This document shows positions 53,413-63,995 of a stretch of 64,000 nucleotides of DNA, one piece after another (positions within the stretch are counted from its first letter, which is position 1; each line of letters starts with the position of its first letter). Position numbers and translations under genes: made by a program. Location: contig CAJNDS010002529.1 in the NCBI GenBank assembly GCA_905221605.1, forward strand, positions 182,660 through 246,659, written 5' to 3'. This DNA comes from Symbiodinium natans (lineage: Eukaryota > Sar > Dinophyceae > Suessiales > Symbiodiniaceae). The notes beneath the pieces were generated by a model. The model made no database searches. It had not been told where the DNA came from and saw nothing but the letters and a program-made list of their open reading frames with translations.

Positions 53413-53503
53413 CTAACCCTAAACCCTAAACCCTAAACCCTAAACGCTAAACCCTAAACCCTAAACCCTAAACCCTAAACCCTAAACCCTAAACCCTAAA
53501 CCG
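53413..53503 (-). repeat. Telomere-type array (CCCTAAA)n
   Basis: Twelve to thirteen units. Confidence 0.96.
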
Positions 53504-53835
53504 TTTGTTTGCAGTACTCTCTTGTTTGCGAGTCTACGATGATTTCCGCATCAGCAACTCGCGGGCACATGGGTGGAATACGTGAGGCCGAGCACCGACG
53601 ACAGCAACAACCTAAGAAGGAGCACCTTCCCACAAGGCCACGGGCCCTCTCAACACATCCCCTTGTTCATTGTTGGGATAATATTAAAAATCAAAATTTA
53701 TATTCCTTATTGGGTTGAAGTAACCTTAACAATGTCAAATGTTACCCAACTATGACAAAGTGGTCCAGCTGAGGCCAGAAACCCACAAAGACAAGAGCAC
53801 ACACCACCTGAGAATTGCTCCAAAACAGAATTCTC

Positions 53836-53912
53836 AGGGTAGCTACATGGTCCCGTAGTATGGGCCCTTAAACAGAGGGACCCCTTATATGCCCCTTATT
53901 AATTAAGGTACA
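53836..53912. mobile_element. Family F element, right part lost at telomere-type repeat
   Basis: AGGGTAGCTACATGGTCCCG and TATGGGCCCTTAAACAGAGG match the left half of the copy at 56056. The element stops where GGGTTTAGGG begins. Confidence 0.6.
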
Positions 53913-55103
53913 GGGTTTAGGGTTTCTTAAAGGTTTATTTCAAAACTTGTGTGTTGGCACTTTTCCGATCAGTCAAAACGTTGCACGGGTTGAGAACATG
54001 CGCACATTTTGAAAGCTAAACCCTCTACCCTAAACCCGAAAACGTCCCCTTAACATTCAAACCCTCTAAAAAAGATTCCTAAGTATGATCCTCCACAACC
54101 CAAGTAAGGAAAATGCAAAAAACATCCCACGAGCATACCGAGTTTTGAACGCACGGTCTTCAAGCAACTTTTTTCGATCGCCTTAAGCTTGAGCTGCACG
54201 ACTTGGAAAAAGTGAGAAGCAACACCCTGAACCCTAATTCCGAATCCCTAAACCCTAAACCCCAAACCCAAAACCCCTACAAACAACAGGCTCTTCGGCG
54301 TTTGCTTCAGTTTTTGGATCAAAGCTGAGGCTTTTGCGTTTCTCGATTCCGTCTCCGCTTTGGGTGTTTTGTCGGACCTTTTTGTGCCATCAACTAACCA
54401 CTTTCCAAGGCGCCGGAGGCTTGCCGCTATTTGGCAGGAGCACACGCGGTTCTAGAACATATGGGGGTGGAATACTGGGGCCTATTTAATGAGAATGCGT
54501 GTTCAGGTAGTCTGTATTCTTGGTCTACAAGTCATAAGGGACAAATCTTGGGCACTTCTTTCGGAGAAGTTGCCCATGTGAAGCTGCCCTAGACGGGGGC
54601 TTACGATATTAGGGGTACCTCTTTGGAAAGGGGAACCTACTAACTATTTGGGGGTCAAAATTGGGGGGTCCGTGTTGTCGTAAACCTCCAGATCAGAAGC
54701 CGGCCTGCCGATGAGATCACCGGTGAGGTGGTTGAAGGCGAACTCGCCCAGTAAGGTCTTGGTTTAGGGTTTGGGGGTTCAGGGTTTAGGGTTTAGGGGT
54801 TGCTCGGTCAAGAAGCCCAGTTTGCGAGATTGGCATTGTTATAACTAGATTCCCAGACCCCTGAGAGGATCCAAACAGGAGATCCCTTAAAGGCTCCCAA
54901 TCAATGGCCCGATGGGTTACTACAGTAAACTCCAGAAAGTTGGAACATGGTTTCAAGTGATGATTAGAGCTGGGATTCCCTTTAGTTTATTTTGACTTAT
55001 GGGGATAAGGATGTTCCAACTTTTTGGAGTTTACTATAATTGGGGGTTTCACTTTGTTGGATCAGGTGAAAGAAACGGCTCATGGATTGAGGTGACGGTG
55101 GTT

Positions 55104-55249
55104 ACTTGGAGGTTCATGGTACTTACCAACCAAAAAGTAATTGCACATATAACCCAACTAACTATAACCATATTAGGGTTTTGGAAGGGCTTAGAAGTGG
55201 GTTATCAACACAGAAATAATTGGTTTCTTAAGCACCACGAACCTCCAAG
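55104..55249. mobile_element. Family A inverted-repeat element, copy A6
   Basis: ACTTGGAGGTTCATGGTACT left; GCACCACGAACCTCCAAG right; interior arms with TAATTGCACATATAACCC / GGGTTATCAACACAGAAATA. Confidence 0.85.
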
Positions 55250-55510
55250 CATGACTGTTGCCACGAGCAGCCATTATGTGCACATAATGCTGCGTGCGAC
55301 CCCGAGCATCACTCCGAACAATTATGGGGTTCTTAAGGGGGGTATGTAATCCAAGGTTCCCAAATACTCCCTACTACTCTTTGAGGCTTTTTGTCCCAAG
55401 TTTTGTAAGGTTTTGTAGGTATCTACCCCCACGAACCCCCCTCCCTTGAGAACCCTACGAAGCAAGGGGCAACAGGCTAGCCTATCAAAACCGATAAGCC
55501 GCCACATGTC

Positions 55511-55742
55511 CTTCGTACCCTCAACCACTATAAATTGGGATGTTCCCACTGATACTAACCGTCCATCTTCGGGAGTAGAGTAGAGGGTCCCATAATGCCG
55601 ATCAAGGACTGTTACCTTCGTACCCTCAACCACTATAAATTGGGGATGTTCCCACTGATACTAACAGTCCATTTTAGGGAGTAGAGTAGAGGGTCCCATA
55701 ATCCCGATCAAGGACTGTTAGTATGAAGGGAACATCCCAACC
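55511..55742. mobile_element. Family C element with 105-bp tandem duplication
   Basis: CTTCGTACCCTCAACCACTA then TTGGGATGTTCCCACTGATA begins at 55511 and again at 55616. The second copy is complete and ends GGACTGTTAGTATGAAGG, GAACATCCCAAC. Confidence 0.8.
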
Positions 55743-56055
55743 TATAAGCCCGAACCAATAAACCCCAAGACACCCCAAACCCTAAACCCTGAACCCTAAA
55801 CCCTAAACTCTAAACCCCCTCGGTACGCAGCACCCAGAAGGAATATACCCCTTCAATTGTAGAGGGATTCTTACATATGACTTAAGGCCTATTCCGTAAT
55901 TAAGGAAGGGCCCTAAACCCCAAACCCCAAACCCTACAGTAAACGCTGACCAAACTAAGGGGTGTATTGGGCACTCTGGGCAACTACACTAGCAGATTCG
56001 GGCAACTAAAAGGATGGCGTGGAGTGGTCGGCCATCCTGTGTATGGCATACTCTT

Positions 56056-56202
56056 AGGGTAGTTACATGGTCTGTTGGTATGGGCCCCTAAACGGAGGAC
56101 CCCTATGTACCCCTTGTAGGCCCTATACGAATTAAGGGCCCATACATCAGAACCCTGTAAGAGAGGGTAAGGGACCACATGAAGGGCGAATGAAACTACC
56201 CT
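56056..56202. mobile_element. Family F inverted-repeat element, most complete copy
   Basis: Outer ends AGGGTAGTTACATGGTCTGT and GGGACCACATGA… to AACTACCCT are inverted. Inner arms TATGGGCCCCTAA / TTAAGGGCCCATA also pair. Confidence 0.75.
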
Positions 56203-56233
56203 TTTCCATGTGGCCGGTTCACAAAATTTTGAC

Positions 56234-56345
56234 CAGACCCAAGAGTGACCTAGAAAAAAACAGGGTGCCCTTTTTGGTTTAAAGCGGCTTGTAAGGGAGC
56301 CTCAACTCTAAAAAGGGTAATAAGGGCCTACACTGGGTCCCAGTG
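56234..56345. mobile_element. Family D element
   Basis: AGACCCAAGAGTGACCTAGA left, GGGTGCCCTTTTTGGTTTAA core, AATAAGGGCCTACACTGGGT right. Confidence 0.7.
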
Positions 56346-58043
56346 GCTCCCTCCTGTGGACATATGAAGAAGCGCCCATAAGTTGGAGTTGGAGGAACCC
56401 CCCCCCCCCCCCCCCCCCCCCCCTCAGCGCGCCCAGCGCTTCCTTGTTGTACTACCCAAGAACCTAGAACATCGAAGCCCTGTGGGTTTTTTGGTTACCT
56501 CGGACACCAAAAGCGGAAAAAAAAGTCCACTAGGAGATGTAGCATGTAATTCTCTGGGCCACTTCCCTTAACTTGCATTTTTTCCTTTGGGGTGGGGGGG
56601 GGGGGGGGGTCGAGGATCAAGAAAGTAGAACCCCCCCAATTAATGGATCCTTCTTCGGAACCCTAAAGGGAACCTCTTAATTGGAGCCTCCCAGGCGTCT
56701 TGGTGGAGCCCCCCCTAACCCTAAACCCTAAACCCTAAACCCCCCCCCAAGATGCTGCCAAGAGGCAACCCAATGCTGCCAGAAACTATTTGGCAGGTCT
56801 TGTTCAGGGACGCCGCTTTTTTTCAACTTCTCCTGCCTTGCAGTTTAGGGTTTAGGGTTTAGGGTTTAGGCTTTAGGGTTTAAGGCATCATGGGGGGGGG
56901 GGGGTTTGGGCTTAGGATTTAGGGTTCCGGGTTTAGGGGGGCCGAAGCCGAACTGGGATTCCCCAATGAACGCGGAAACTGATAAGTACTCCGTAGCTCA
57001 TGTAAAGCAGGGCATATATTTCTTGTACCCCCTATATACACTCACCAATATTAAAAAGGAGCCTTATATACACTCACCAATAGCAGTAATATAAACCCTA
57101 CTTCATGTGCAATCCTCCTCCCCCCTCCCCCAAACACGCCCAGCCCTAAGCCCCGTGTTATTCTCTGAGGGCAGTGACAGATCCCTGGCCGTTCCACCAA
57201 ACCGCCCGAAACACCAGAAGTTGCACACCCTAAACCTTTAACCCTAAACCCTAAACCCTGAACCCTTTCAGAGGTTGGGGATTGGGGTGTAGGGGTTGGA
57301 GCTTAGAGGCCTTGGCCCTCCTTTCCTTTTCAGAGTTTAGAGCATAGGGTTTAGGGTTTAGGGTTTAGGGTTTAGGGAGGGGTCTATATGATTTTATAAG
57401 AAGGGCAGAGACATGGTAGGCAATGTTGACCCTGCCGAGGAGTAGTGCCTGACCGCAATGCAGGGCTAGGATTTGCTTAAGGAGCCACTCCAAAAACTGC
57501 AATTCCCCAAAAAGGAGAAACCCTGAGCCGTAAAGCTGAGGAATCGTAACTAAAAAACAATCGTAGTTGTAGTAGGAATAGTAATAACAGCGGCAATCAT
57601 AAGGTGATAACGGTAGTAGTGCTGCTACTAGTACTAGTAATCATAGCGTTCATGGTACGAGATAATTGTCCTAGAAATATCACAAAATAGCAATAATAAT
57701 ATAAGACCAGTACTGGCGATTTTCATGAACGAAAAAGGAGGGGTAATACGAGCAAAATTCGTTTAATAATCTATTTGGAACGGGAGCCATGAAAAGTAAA
57801 TCGCCGTACTAGCAAAGCAAAAAACAATTTTTCATCGCCATACAAGAAATAGGGAAATTCTACTAGCGGCAGTCATGGTAGCCATAGTAACTCAAAACAG
57901 AATATCATACTGAGCATAACAAGAGTAACAGTCTCAACATAACAATGACTTGCGATCAATAATCGTAATAGTGGCAAAAATGAAGGCTGTATAGGATCTT
58001 AGTGATTTGAGGGTTTTCAGGGTCTATTTAGGGTGACACTAAC

Positions 58044-58133
58044 GAGACCCAGCAGTAGGAATAAAAAGGGTACCCTTTTTGGTTTAAGGGGATTATAAGG
58101 CTCAACCCTGAAATAAGGGCCTACTCCGGGTCC
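58044..58133. mobile_element. Family D element
   Basis: GAGACCCAGCAGTAGGAATA left and AATAAGGGCCTACTCCGGGT right: the ends pair as GACCCxGxAGTAGG. It is the shortest and clearest inverted copy. Confidence 0.75.
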
Positions 58134-58813
58134 TGTTAACCCTAAACCCCAAACCCCAACCCCCAAACCCCAAACCCGAAACCCTAAACCCTAAACTAGG
58201 TACAAGTAAGGGTCTGCAGGGCTTTAGGGTTTTCGACGCCGTCTCTCGCCTCGCCCAGAGGACCGGGAAGTGCTGACCACTGTTGGACCTGATGCAGCTC
58301 CGGCACAGGGCTGTTTAGGTTCTGGGGGATTTAGGATTTAGGGTTTAGGGTTGCGGGCTCTGCCTGTTTAGGGTTTATAGGGTTTATAGGTTCTAGGGCT
58401 TAGGGTTTTAGGGCTTGAGCTTCTTATTGCGGGCTCTGCCTGTTTAGGGTTCAGGGTTCATAGGGTTCCAGGGCGCTAGATTCAGGATCTTATGGGGCTT
58501 GAGAGTTGTTGTCCGTTCAAGAGTCTTGGGTTCTGTGCCCCTCTGTCTCTCTCCTTGAGGCAAAAAGAGCCCTGTGAACCCTTAACCGTAAACTTCGGGT
58601 TGAGAGGACTTCTACCCTAAACCCTAAACCCTAAACCCTAAACCCCAAACCCCAAACCCCAAACCCTAAACCCAAGTTTGGCATCGCTAAGCCGAAACAA
58701 GCCACAAGCGAATTTAAACTTACATGTCCTTGGGGACCAAATCAACCCCAAAGATGGGGTCATATCTCCTAAAACTGTGAAAACTACGACTAAGGCATAC
58801 GAACCATAAACCC

Positions 58814-58879
58814 GTTTAGGGTTTAGGGTTTAGGGTTTAGGGTTTAGGGTTTAGGGTTTAGGGTTTAGGGTTTAGGGTT
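58814..58879 (+). repeat. Telomere-type array
   Basis: Nine TTTAGGG units. Confidence 0.95.
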
Positions 58880-59056
58880 CATGTCGTCCCCAGGGGTATA
58901 GGCATACGCATGTATGTGCGAATGTTTCCCGCTGAGGTCCGAGTCTTTCTCCAGCTCGCGCAGGTGGTCTCAAAGCTTGCTACTCGCGGCGCCCTCCTGA
59001 AAGGTGTCCGGCCGGATGCCTCGGCATAGCTTCGTTGGGAATCTTGGGGATGTCAT

Positions 59057-59145
59057 GGTTTAGGGTTTAGGGTTGCTAAACCCTAAACCCTAAACCCTAA
59101 ACCCTAAACCCTAAACCCTAAACCCTAAACCCTAAACCCTAAACC
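59057..59145. repeat. Head-to-head telomere-repeat array
   Basis: GGTTTAGGGTTTAGGGTTG on the left turns at 59075 into (CCCTAAA)n on the right, with about 10 units after the switch. Confidence 0.92.
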
Positions 59146-60273
59146 CGAAACGATAGTTATGAGTCTAACATACCTCTTCACAAGCTCCTCACCAAGTGCG
59201 GCGCATGCTCTGAAGAGTTGTCAGGGTTTGCTTGACTGGTGCTTCAGAGTTTAGGGTTTTTCAGGGTTTTAGGGTTTCAGGGTTTCAGGGTTTAGGGGGA
59301 GGAGAGGATGCCCAACCCCCCAAAAAATCCTGTGGAGATGCTCATAAATCTGCCTGAGGTGTAAGGACTGGATCCCCAAAATGATCCCTTGAACATATAC
59401 CCCTACTGCACCCTCAACTCCAACACCCTACACCCCTAAACCTTAAGCCCTAAACCCTAGACCCTAAACCCATTCAAGGAAGCAAAACTGGCACCCGCGC
59501 TGCCGGCGCTGGCCAGCGCCGCATCCACCTGCGCCCGGTCGGCTCCTTGGAGTTGTTGGTACCTGGTTGAGGGTTCAGGGTTTAGGGTTTAGGAGTTGAG
59601 AGTTAGGGTTTAGGGTTTAGGAGTTGAGGGTTTAGGGTTTAGGAACTTAGGGTTTAGGAATTTCGGGTTTGGGGTTTAGGGTTTAGGAATTTAGGATTTA
59701 AGGTTTCGGGTTTAGGAATTTAGGGTTTAGGGTTTGAGAATTTAAGGTTTAGGGTGTAGGAATTTAGGGCTTTAGGCTTAGGGTGTAGGGGTCCGTAGGG
59801 TTTAGGAAGTTCGGGCTTAGGGACACAAGTCCTGGATGCTAGATTACCGAATACGAGGACTACTGCCATGATTGGCGAGAAATTAGGGTTTAGGGTTTAG
59901 GGTTTAGGGTTTGGGGAGCATGGTGCATGCTATCACCACGATGCTGAATATGACCGGAACTGTTGTTATCACCACTACGATTAGAACACAGTTCTACCGT
60001 GTCTTATGATGACAAGTTGAAATGACGACTACGTTCCACTGCGTGGGCCAGGGTTTTATACTTTGGGGCGTTCGTGTGCTGGGAGGATGTTAAGGGTTTG
60101 GGGCTTTAGGGCTTCTTTAGGGTTCATACGGCCAAGGGGTTATGGGGCCCAGGATGTACTTAAGGCCTTAGAGCCAACTGGGTGAGAAAAAGTGCTGCAT
60201 GCTCGGGTTTGGTGTGCACCTGAACTCCTAATGTGGCTCCTCTTTTGGGTAGTAGGGTAAGCTACAGGGGACT

Positions 60274-60515
60274 ATGTTGCGGTTCGAGCAGTTCATCCTT
60301 CTGCAAGCAGCAGACAATGAATTCTGAAATGGGGCCCGGCCACTGCTTTCGAAGGGCTTGGAGACACTTGAGCTGGTATTTGAAAGTCGGCTGGCGGTGG
60401 AGATGGGCACCTTCAAAGAGGTAGACGTGGGTCTCGCGGCGGCCCTCATTGATCGCTTTCCTTGCACTTCTGTGCCCGTGACCCTGAAAGACGCTACGGC
60501 TAATGTATGGCAGCA
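60274..60515 (+). pseudogene. Gene fragment J with one in-frame TGA
   Basis: The frame from ATG 60274 reads MLRFEQFILLQAADNEF, TGA at 60325-60327, then continues in the same frame: SKGLETLELVFESR, LAVEMGTFKEVDVGLAAALI, VTLKDATANVWQH. The sequence looks like a real amphipathic/helical protein part, unlike the surrounding repeats. The TGA lies in a segment GAATTC…TTCGAAG of 36 nt that could be a very short GA-AG intron, or it is a nonsense mutation. The 3' end runs into CCCTAAA-like repeats at 60520. I do not recognise the family. Confidence 0.35.
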
Positions 60516-61100
60516 TGGTCCAAACCCTACAAACCTTACACCCTGAACCCTGAACCCTAGGCCCCTAACCCCTAGGCCCCTACCCCCTAAACCCTGCTGA
60601 GGTCCTTCCTTAGCATCTCGAAGATACGCCCCAAGGATTTGGGGAACTTAGGGGTCTAGGGATTTAGGGTTTAGGGAGTGGGATTTAGGGAGAGGGAGTA
60701 GAGTCGCTGGGCTTCAGGGTTTCGACCGTAGGGTAGTATAGGGGTTACGGCTTTGGGTACGCAGCGAGCCCAAGCCCTAAGCCCTAAACCCTAAACCCCA
60801 AACCCCAAACCCCAAACCCCAAACCCCAAACCCTAAACCCAAGCGTCTCATTGTCAAGGAGGAAGGGCATGTAGCAAAGGCCGCAGAGCTTCAAGAGCTC
60901 GAAGGCACCTCTACGGGCCGCCAAAGTGGCTTCACATTCCCATCGGATGTCGGGTTTAGGGTTTAGGGTTTAGGGTTTAGGGTTTAGGGTGATTTGAAAC
61001 CCGAACATCCCGCCCGTCTCCAGCGTTGGAGTACTTGACGGCTTCGTTGCCACTGCCTCGCCATCCGGGTATCCGGAGAGATCCTCTCACTTGGCCCCCC

Positions 61101-61236
61101 TACTTGGAGGTTCATGGTACGTATTAACCAGTTATCACTGTACGTATAACCCACTTATAAGCCCCTTAAGTGGCCTAATATGGTTATAAGTACAGTTCTC
61201 AGCACAGTTATAACTGGTGAAAAAGTACCATGGACC
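61101..61236. mobile_element. Family A inverted-repeat element, copy A7
   Basis: TACTTGGAGGTTCATGGTAC left, AGTACCATGGACCCCTA right. Arms ACCAGTTATCACTGTACG and CACAGTTATAACTGGT pair. Confidence 0.8.
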
Positions 61237-61348
61237 CCTAGGGCCCTAGGGATGTACGCGTTAGAGGTTCCCTGAACATACTCCTGAGAGGGGCCTTCTA
61301 AGATTCTATGGGCAGTTTCCTAAACTAGGGCCCCTTGCCCTTTAAAAA

Positions 61349-61416
61349 ACCCTAAACCCTAAACCCTAAACCCTAAACCCTAAACCCTAAACCCTAAACC
61401 CTAAACCCTAAACCCA
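61349..61416 (-). repeat. Telomere-type array (CCCTAAA)n
   Basis: Nine perfect units. Confidence 0.95.
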
Positions 61417-61908
61417 AACCCCCTAATTTAGAGAACTACACATATTCCATTCCAAAATCCTTACGCAGGGCCCCCAAACGCAAGGGCACAACCATAGGGG
61501 TCCAAGGTAAAGTTCCGTCATCCTCCACTCGGAAGACCCAGGCCCAGACGCTGGGGTACTCCATCACGATCCTTGAAGGTAGGGTTTAGGGTATAGGGTT
61601 TAGGGTTAGGGTTCAGGGTTCAGGGTTTAGGGTTGAGGCAGATTTGGCAAATTATCTAAGGGCTTTTGCGCTTCCAGAGTCCAACCTCAAGGCCGAGGAA
61701 GAGGCAGCAGGGTACACTTTTGTCTCTTTGCAGGGTTCTCTTAGTTGCTGAGTTCATAAGCCCCAAAAAAGTGTACACTTTCAGTTCTTGACGGGATTAT
61801 AATATCCCAAAAAGTGTATATAAAGTGTACCCACTCAGCTGCTAGGTTTTTCAAAGTGAGCCCGAGCCCTAAACCCTAAACCCTAAACCCTAACCCCTCA
61901 GCTTTAAA

Positions 61909-61977
61909 CCCTAAACCCTAAACCCTAAACCCTAAACCCTAAACCCTAAACCCTAAACCCTAAACCCTAAACCCTAT
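61909..61977 (-). repeat. Telomere-type array (CCCTAAA)n
   Basis: Ten units, preceded by a shorter array at 61866-61892. Confidence 0.95.
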
Positions 61978-62056
61978 CAGGATCCTCGAGGGCAGTGGGT
62001 CTGTCGCCAGCTGCCGCAGCTGGCCGTAGACGGCGAAGTCGGCTGCCGTGGGCTGG

Positions 62057-62206
62057 CCCCCGAAGATGAAGGGGACACCTTCAGGTTCAGTAGACCTTAC
62101 GGTGTTTAGGGTTTAGGGTTTAGGGTTTAGGGTTTAGGGTTTAGGACTACAACCCCGAAGATGAAGGGGACACCTTCAGGTTCAGTAGACCTTAGGGTGC
62201 TTAGGG
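62057..62206. repeat. Duplicated 48-bp unique segment flanking a telomere-type array
   Basis: CCCCGAAGATGAAGGGGACA to TCAGTAGACCTTA occurs at 62057 and again at 62153, with an array of TTTAGGG units (62103-62145) between. Confidence 0.9.
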
Positions 62207-62207
62207 T

Positions 62208-62254
62208 TTTAGGGTCTTAGGGTTTAGGGTTACAACCCTAAACCCTAAGACCCT
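62208..62254. repeat. Palindromic head-to-head telomere-repeat junction
   Basis: GGGTCTTAGGGTTTAGGGTT, then ACA, then ACCCTAAACCCTAAGACCC: a near-perfect 42-bp inverted repeat. Confidence 0.9.
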
Positions 62255-62707
62255 TAAAAACCCTAAAGCCTAAAACCTTAAACCCTAAAATCCTGAACCC
62301 TAAACCTACAGACCCTAAAGCCCTACATAAGCCCTAACACCCATAGAGGTTGTTACAAGTCAGGGTCCCGTTCGTGGGGTTCATTTCTTAGAAGGGCTTC
62401 TTGAGTTCAGTCACTTAGAAACTCACAGCAGCCCATGTATAGGGGCATGTATAGGGGTTAGGGTTTAGGGTTTAGGGTTTGGGGTTTAGGGTTTGGGGTT
62501 TATGGTTTAGGGCCCCAAGTACCAAAGCCTGAACTCTTAACCTTCAAGCTCTTTACCCTTTGGGTTTGGGGTACAGGCGCTCTGCTCGTTGATTTTTGCC
62601 GAAGCCTCCCTAATTAAGGTTTCCGGTGCACAGGTCCTCCTTGAAGCCCTCTTCGTTTTTAAGGACCGTGTGATGCAAACTTCCCTAAGCCTCCACGCCC
62701 TCAGCCC

Positions 62708-62816
62708 TACTTGGAGAGCACTTATAACCCTAGTTCTAGCTGTACTTACAAGCCCCCTAAGTAGGTTCTAAGTAGACTCATAATTGGGGTTAGAAGTAAC
62801 CATGAACCTCCAAGTA
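62708..62816. mobile_element. Family A inverted-repeat element, copy A8 (short)
   Basis: TACTTGGAGAGCACTTATAA left and AACCATGAACCTCCAAGTA right. The GTTCATGGTAC part is missing at the left arm. CCCTAAA repeats follow directly. Confidence 0.75.
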
Positions 62817-63895
62817 ACCCTAAACCCAAACCCTAAACCCTACACCCTGAACCCTAAACCCTAAAGCCTACACCCTAAACCCTAAACCCCAGACCGTCAG
62901 GGCCTCGGCGCAGGTTTGACTGCAGCGCCGTGCAGACGGCCCGAAGCGTCCTTTCCATACCTCTAGGGCTCAGGGTTCAGGGTTTCGCCTAAAGGGGCCC
63001 TTAAAAAGGGTTTAGGGTTTAGGGTCTAGCCCTAATAAAGACCCCTAAAATATTTTACTTCGAACATCCCCAGCCTCTCTGGGTAGAGCTCTGGGGTTGG
63101 GCACTCAATGGACACTCCGAGGTTGGGCACTCCAGGACCACTCGGCGGGCTTCTCGGGGACACTCTGGCGTTGGGCACTTCAGGGATGAGCGAGGACTAG
63201 ACCGGGCGAGGAGAAGAGTTCCGGGCGAGGAGAAGAGTTGAGTGTTTAAACTCTACAACCCCCACACGGAGGGTTGGGAATGATAGGATTGCCTTATGAG
63301 GAGGACCCCAATTAAGGTACCCCTAATTTCGGAAACCCCCATAAGGAGCTACCAGATCTCTGAAAACGGAAACATGCTTGTACCTTGAGGCCGAAGGATC
63401 TCTATGAAACGAGTAGACAATATCTGGGTGTAATGGGTTCCAAAAAGGGGAGAGAAGTAAGTTTATCAGTCTATCTGGTCGCCAGAGTATCAGAAAGGAG
63501 AAGATGGCTCGAGTGCGGCGGGCAGAGGGGGAGGGCTGCCGCTTCCATCCGACATGCTTGAATTGTAGGCTTGTGTGGCGTTTGGGTTTGGGGTTGTCCT
63601 ATATTAAACTCTTAAACCCTGATAATCTTCCCGCCCTCTCAGAACAAACCACCAGATGTCCCAAGACCGCAATATTTATGGGCAGCTCTGTGTGGTGAGG
63701 ATTCCAACGAAAAAAGAAAAGCTCCGCGCAAGAAGAAGTAGTATACATGACCACTATCAGCAGTTCTTCCTATGAGTCATGATAATGGTACAACTACACT
63801 TCAGACATTAGCAACACCAGCTCTGTTGCAATACTAATAGTAGAAGGTAAACACGAGTATATACTACTGCTACTGTTACTACATTATTAGTAAGA

Positions 63896-63901
63896 ACAAC
63901 A

Positions 63902-63994
<93 letters not shown>
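63896..63994. repeat. (TAC)n / (ACT)n trinucleotide repeat
   Basis: More than 30 uninterrupted ACT units. The preceding 150 bp are enriched in the same triplets. Confidence 0.97.

Positions 63995-63995
<1 letters not shown>

Larger units (their letters stand above)
50581..60273. other. Gene-poor repeat interval
   Basis: Telomere-type arrays, elements of families A, B, C, D, F and H, homopolymers and (TA)n. No exon could be supported. 57540-58010 is unusual in having no telomere-type repeats and being AT-rich with many TAGTA/AATA triplets. Confidence 0.6.
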
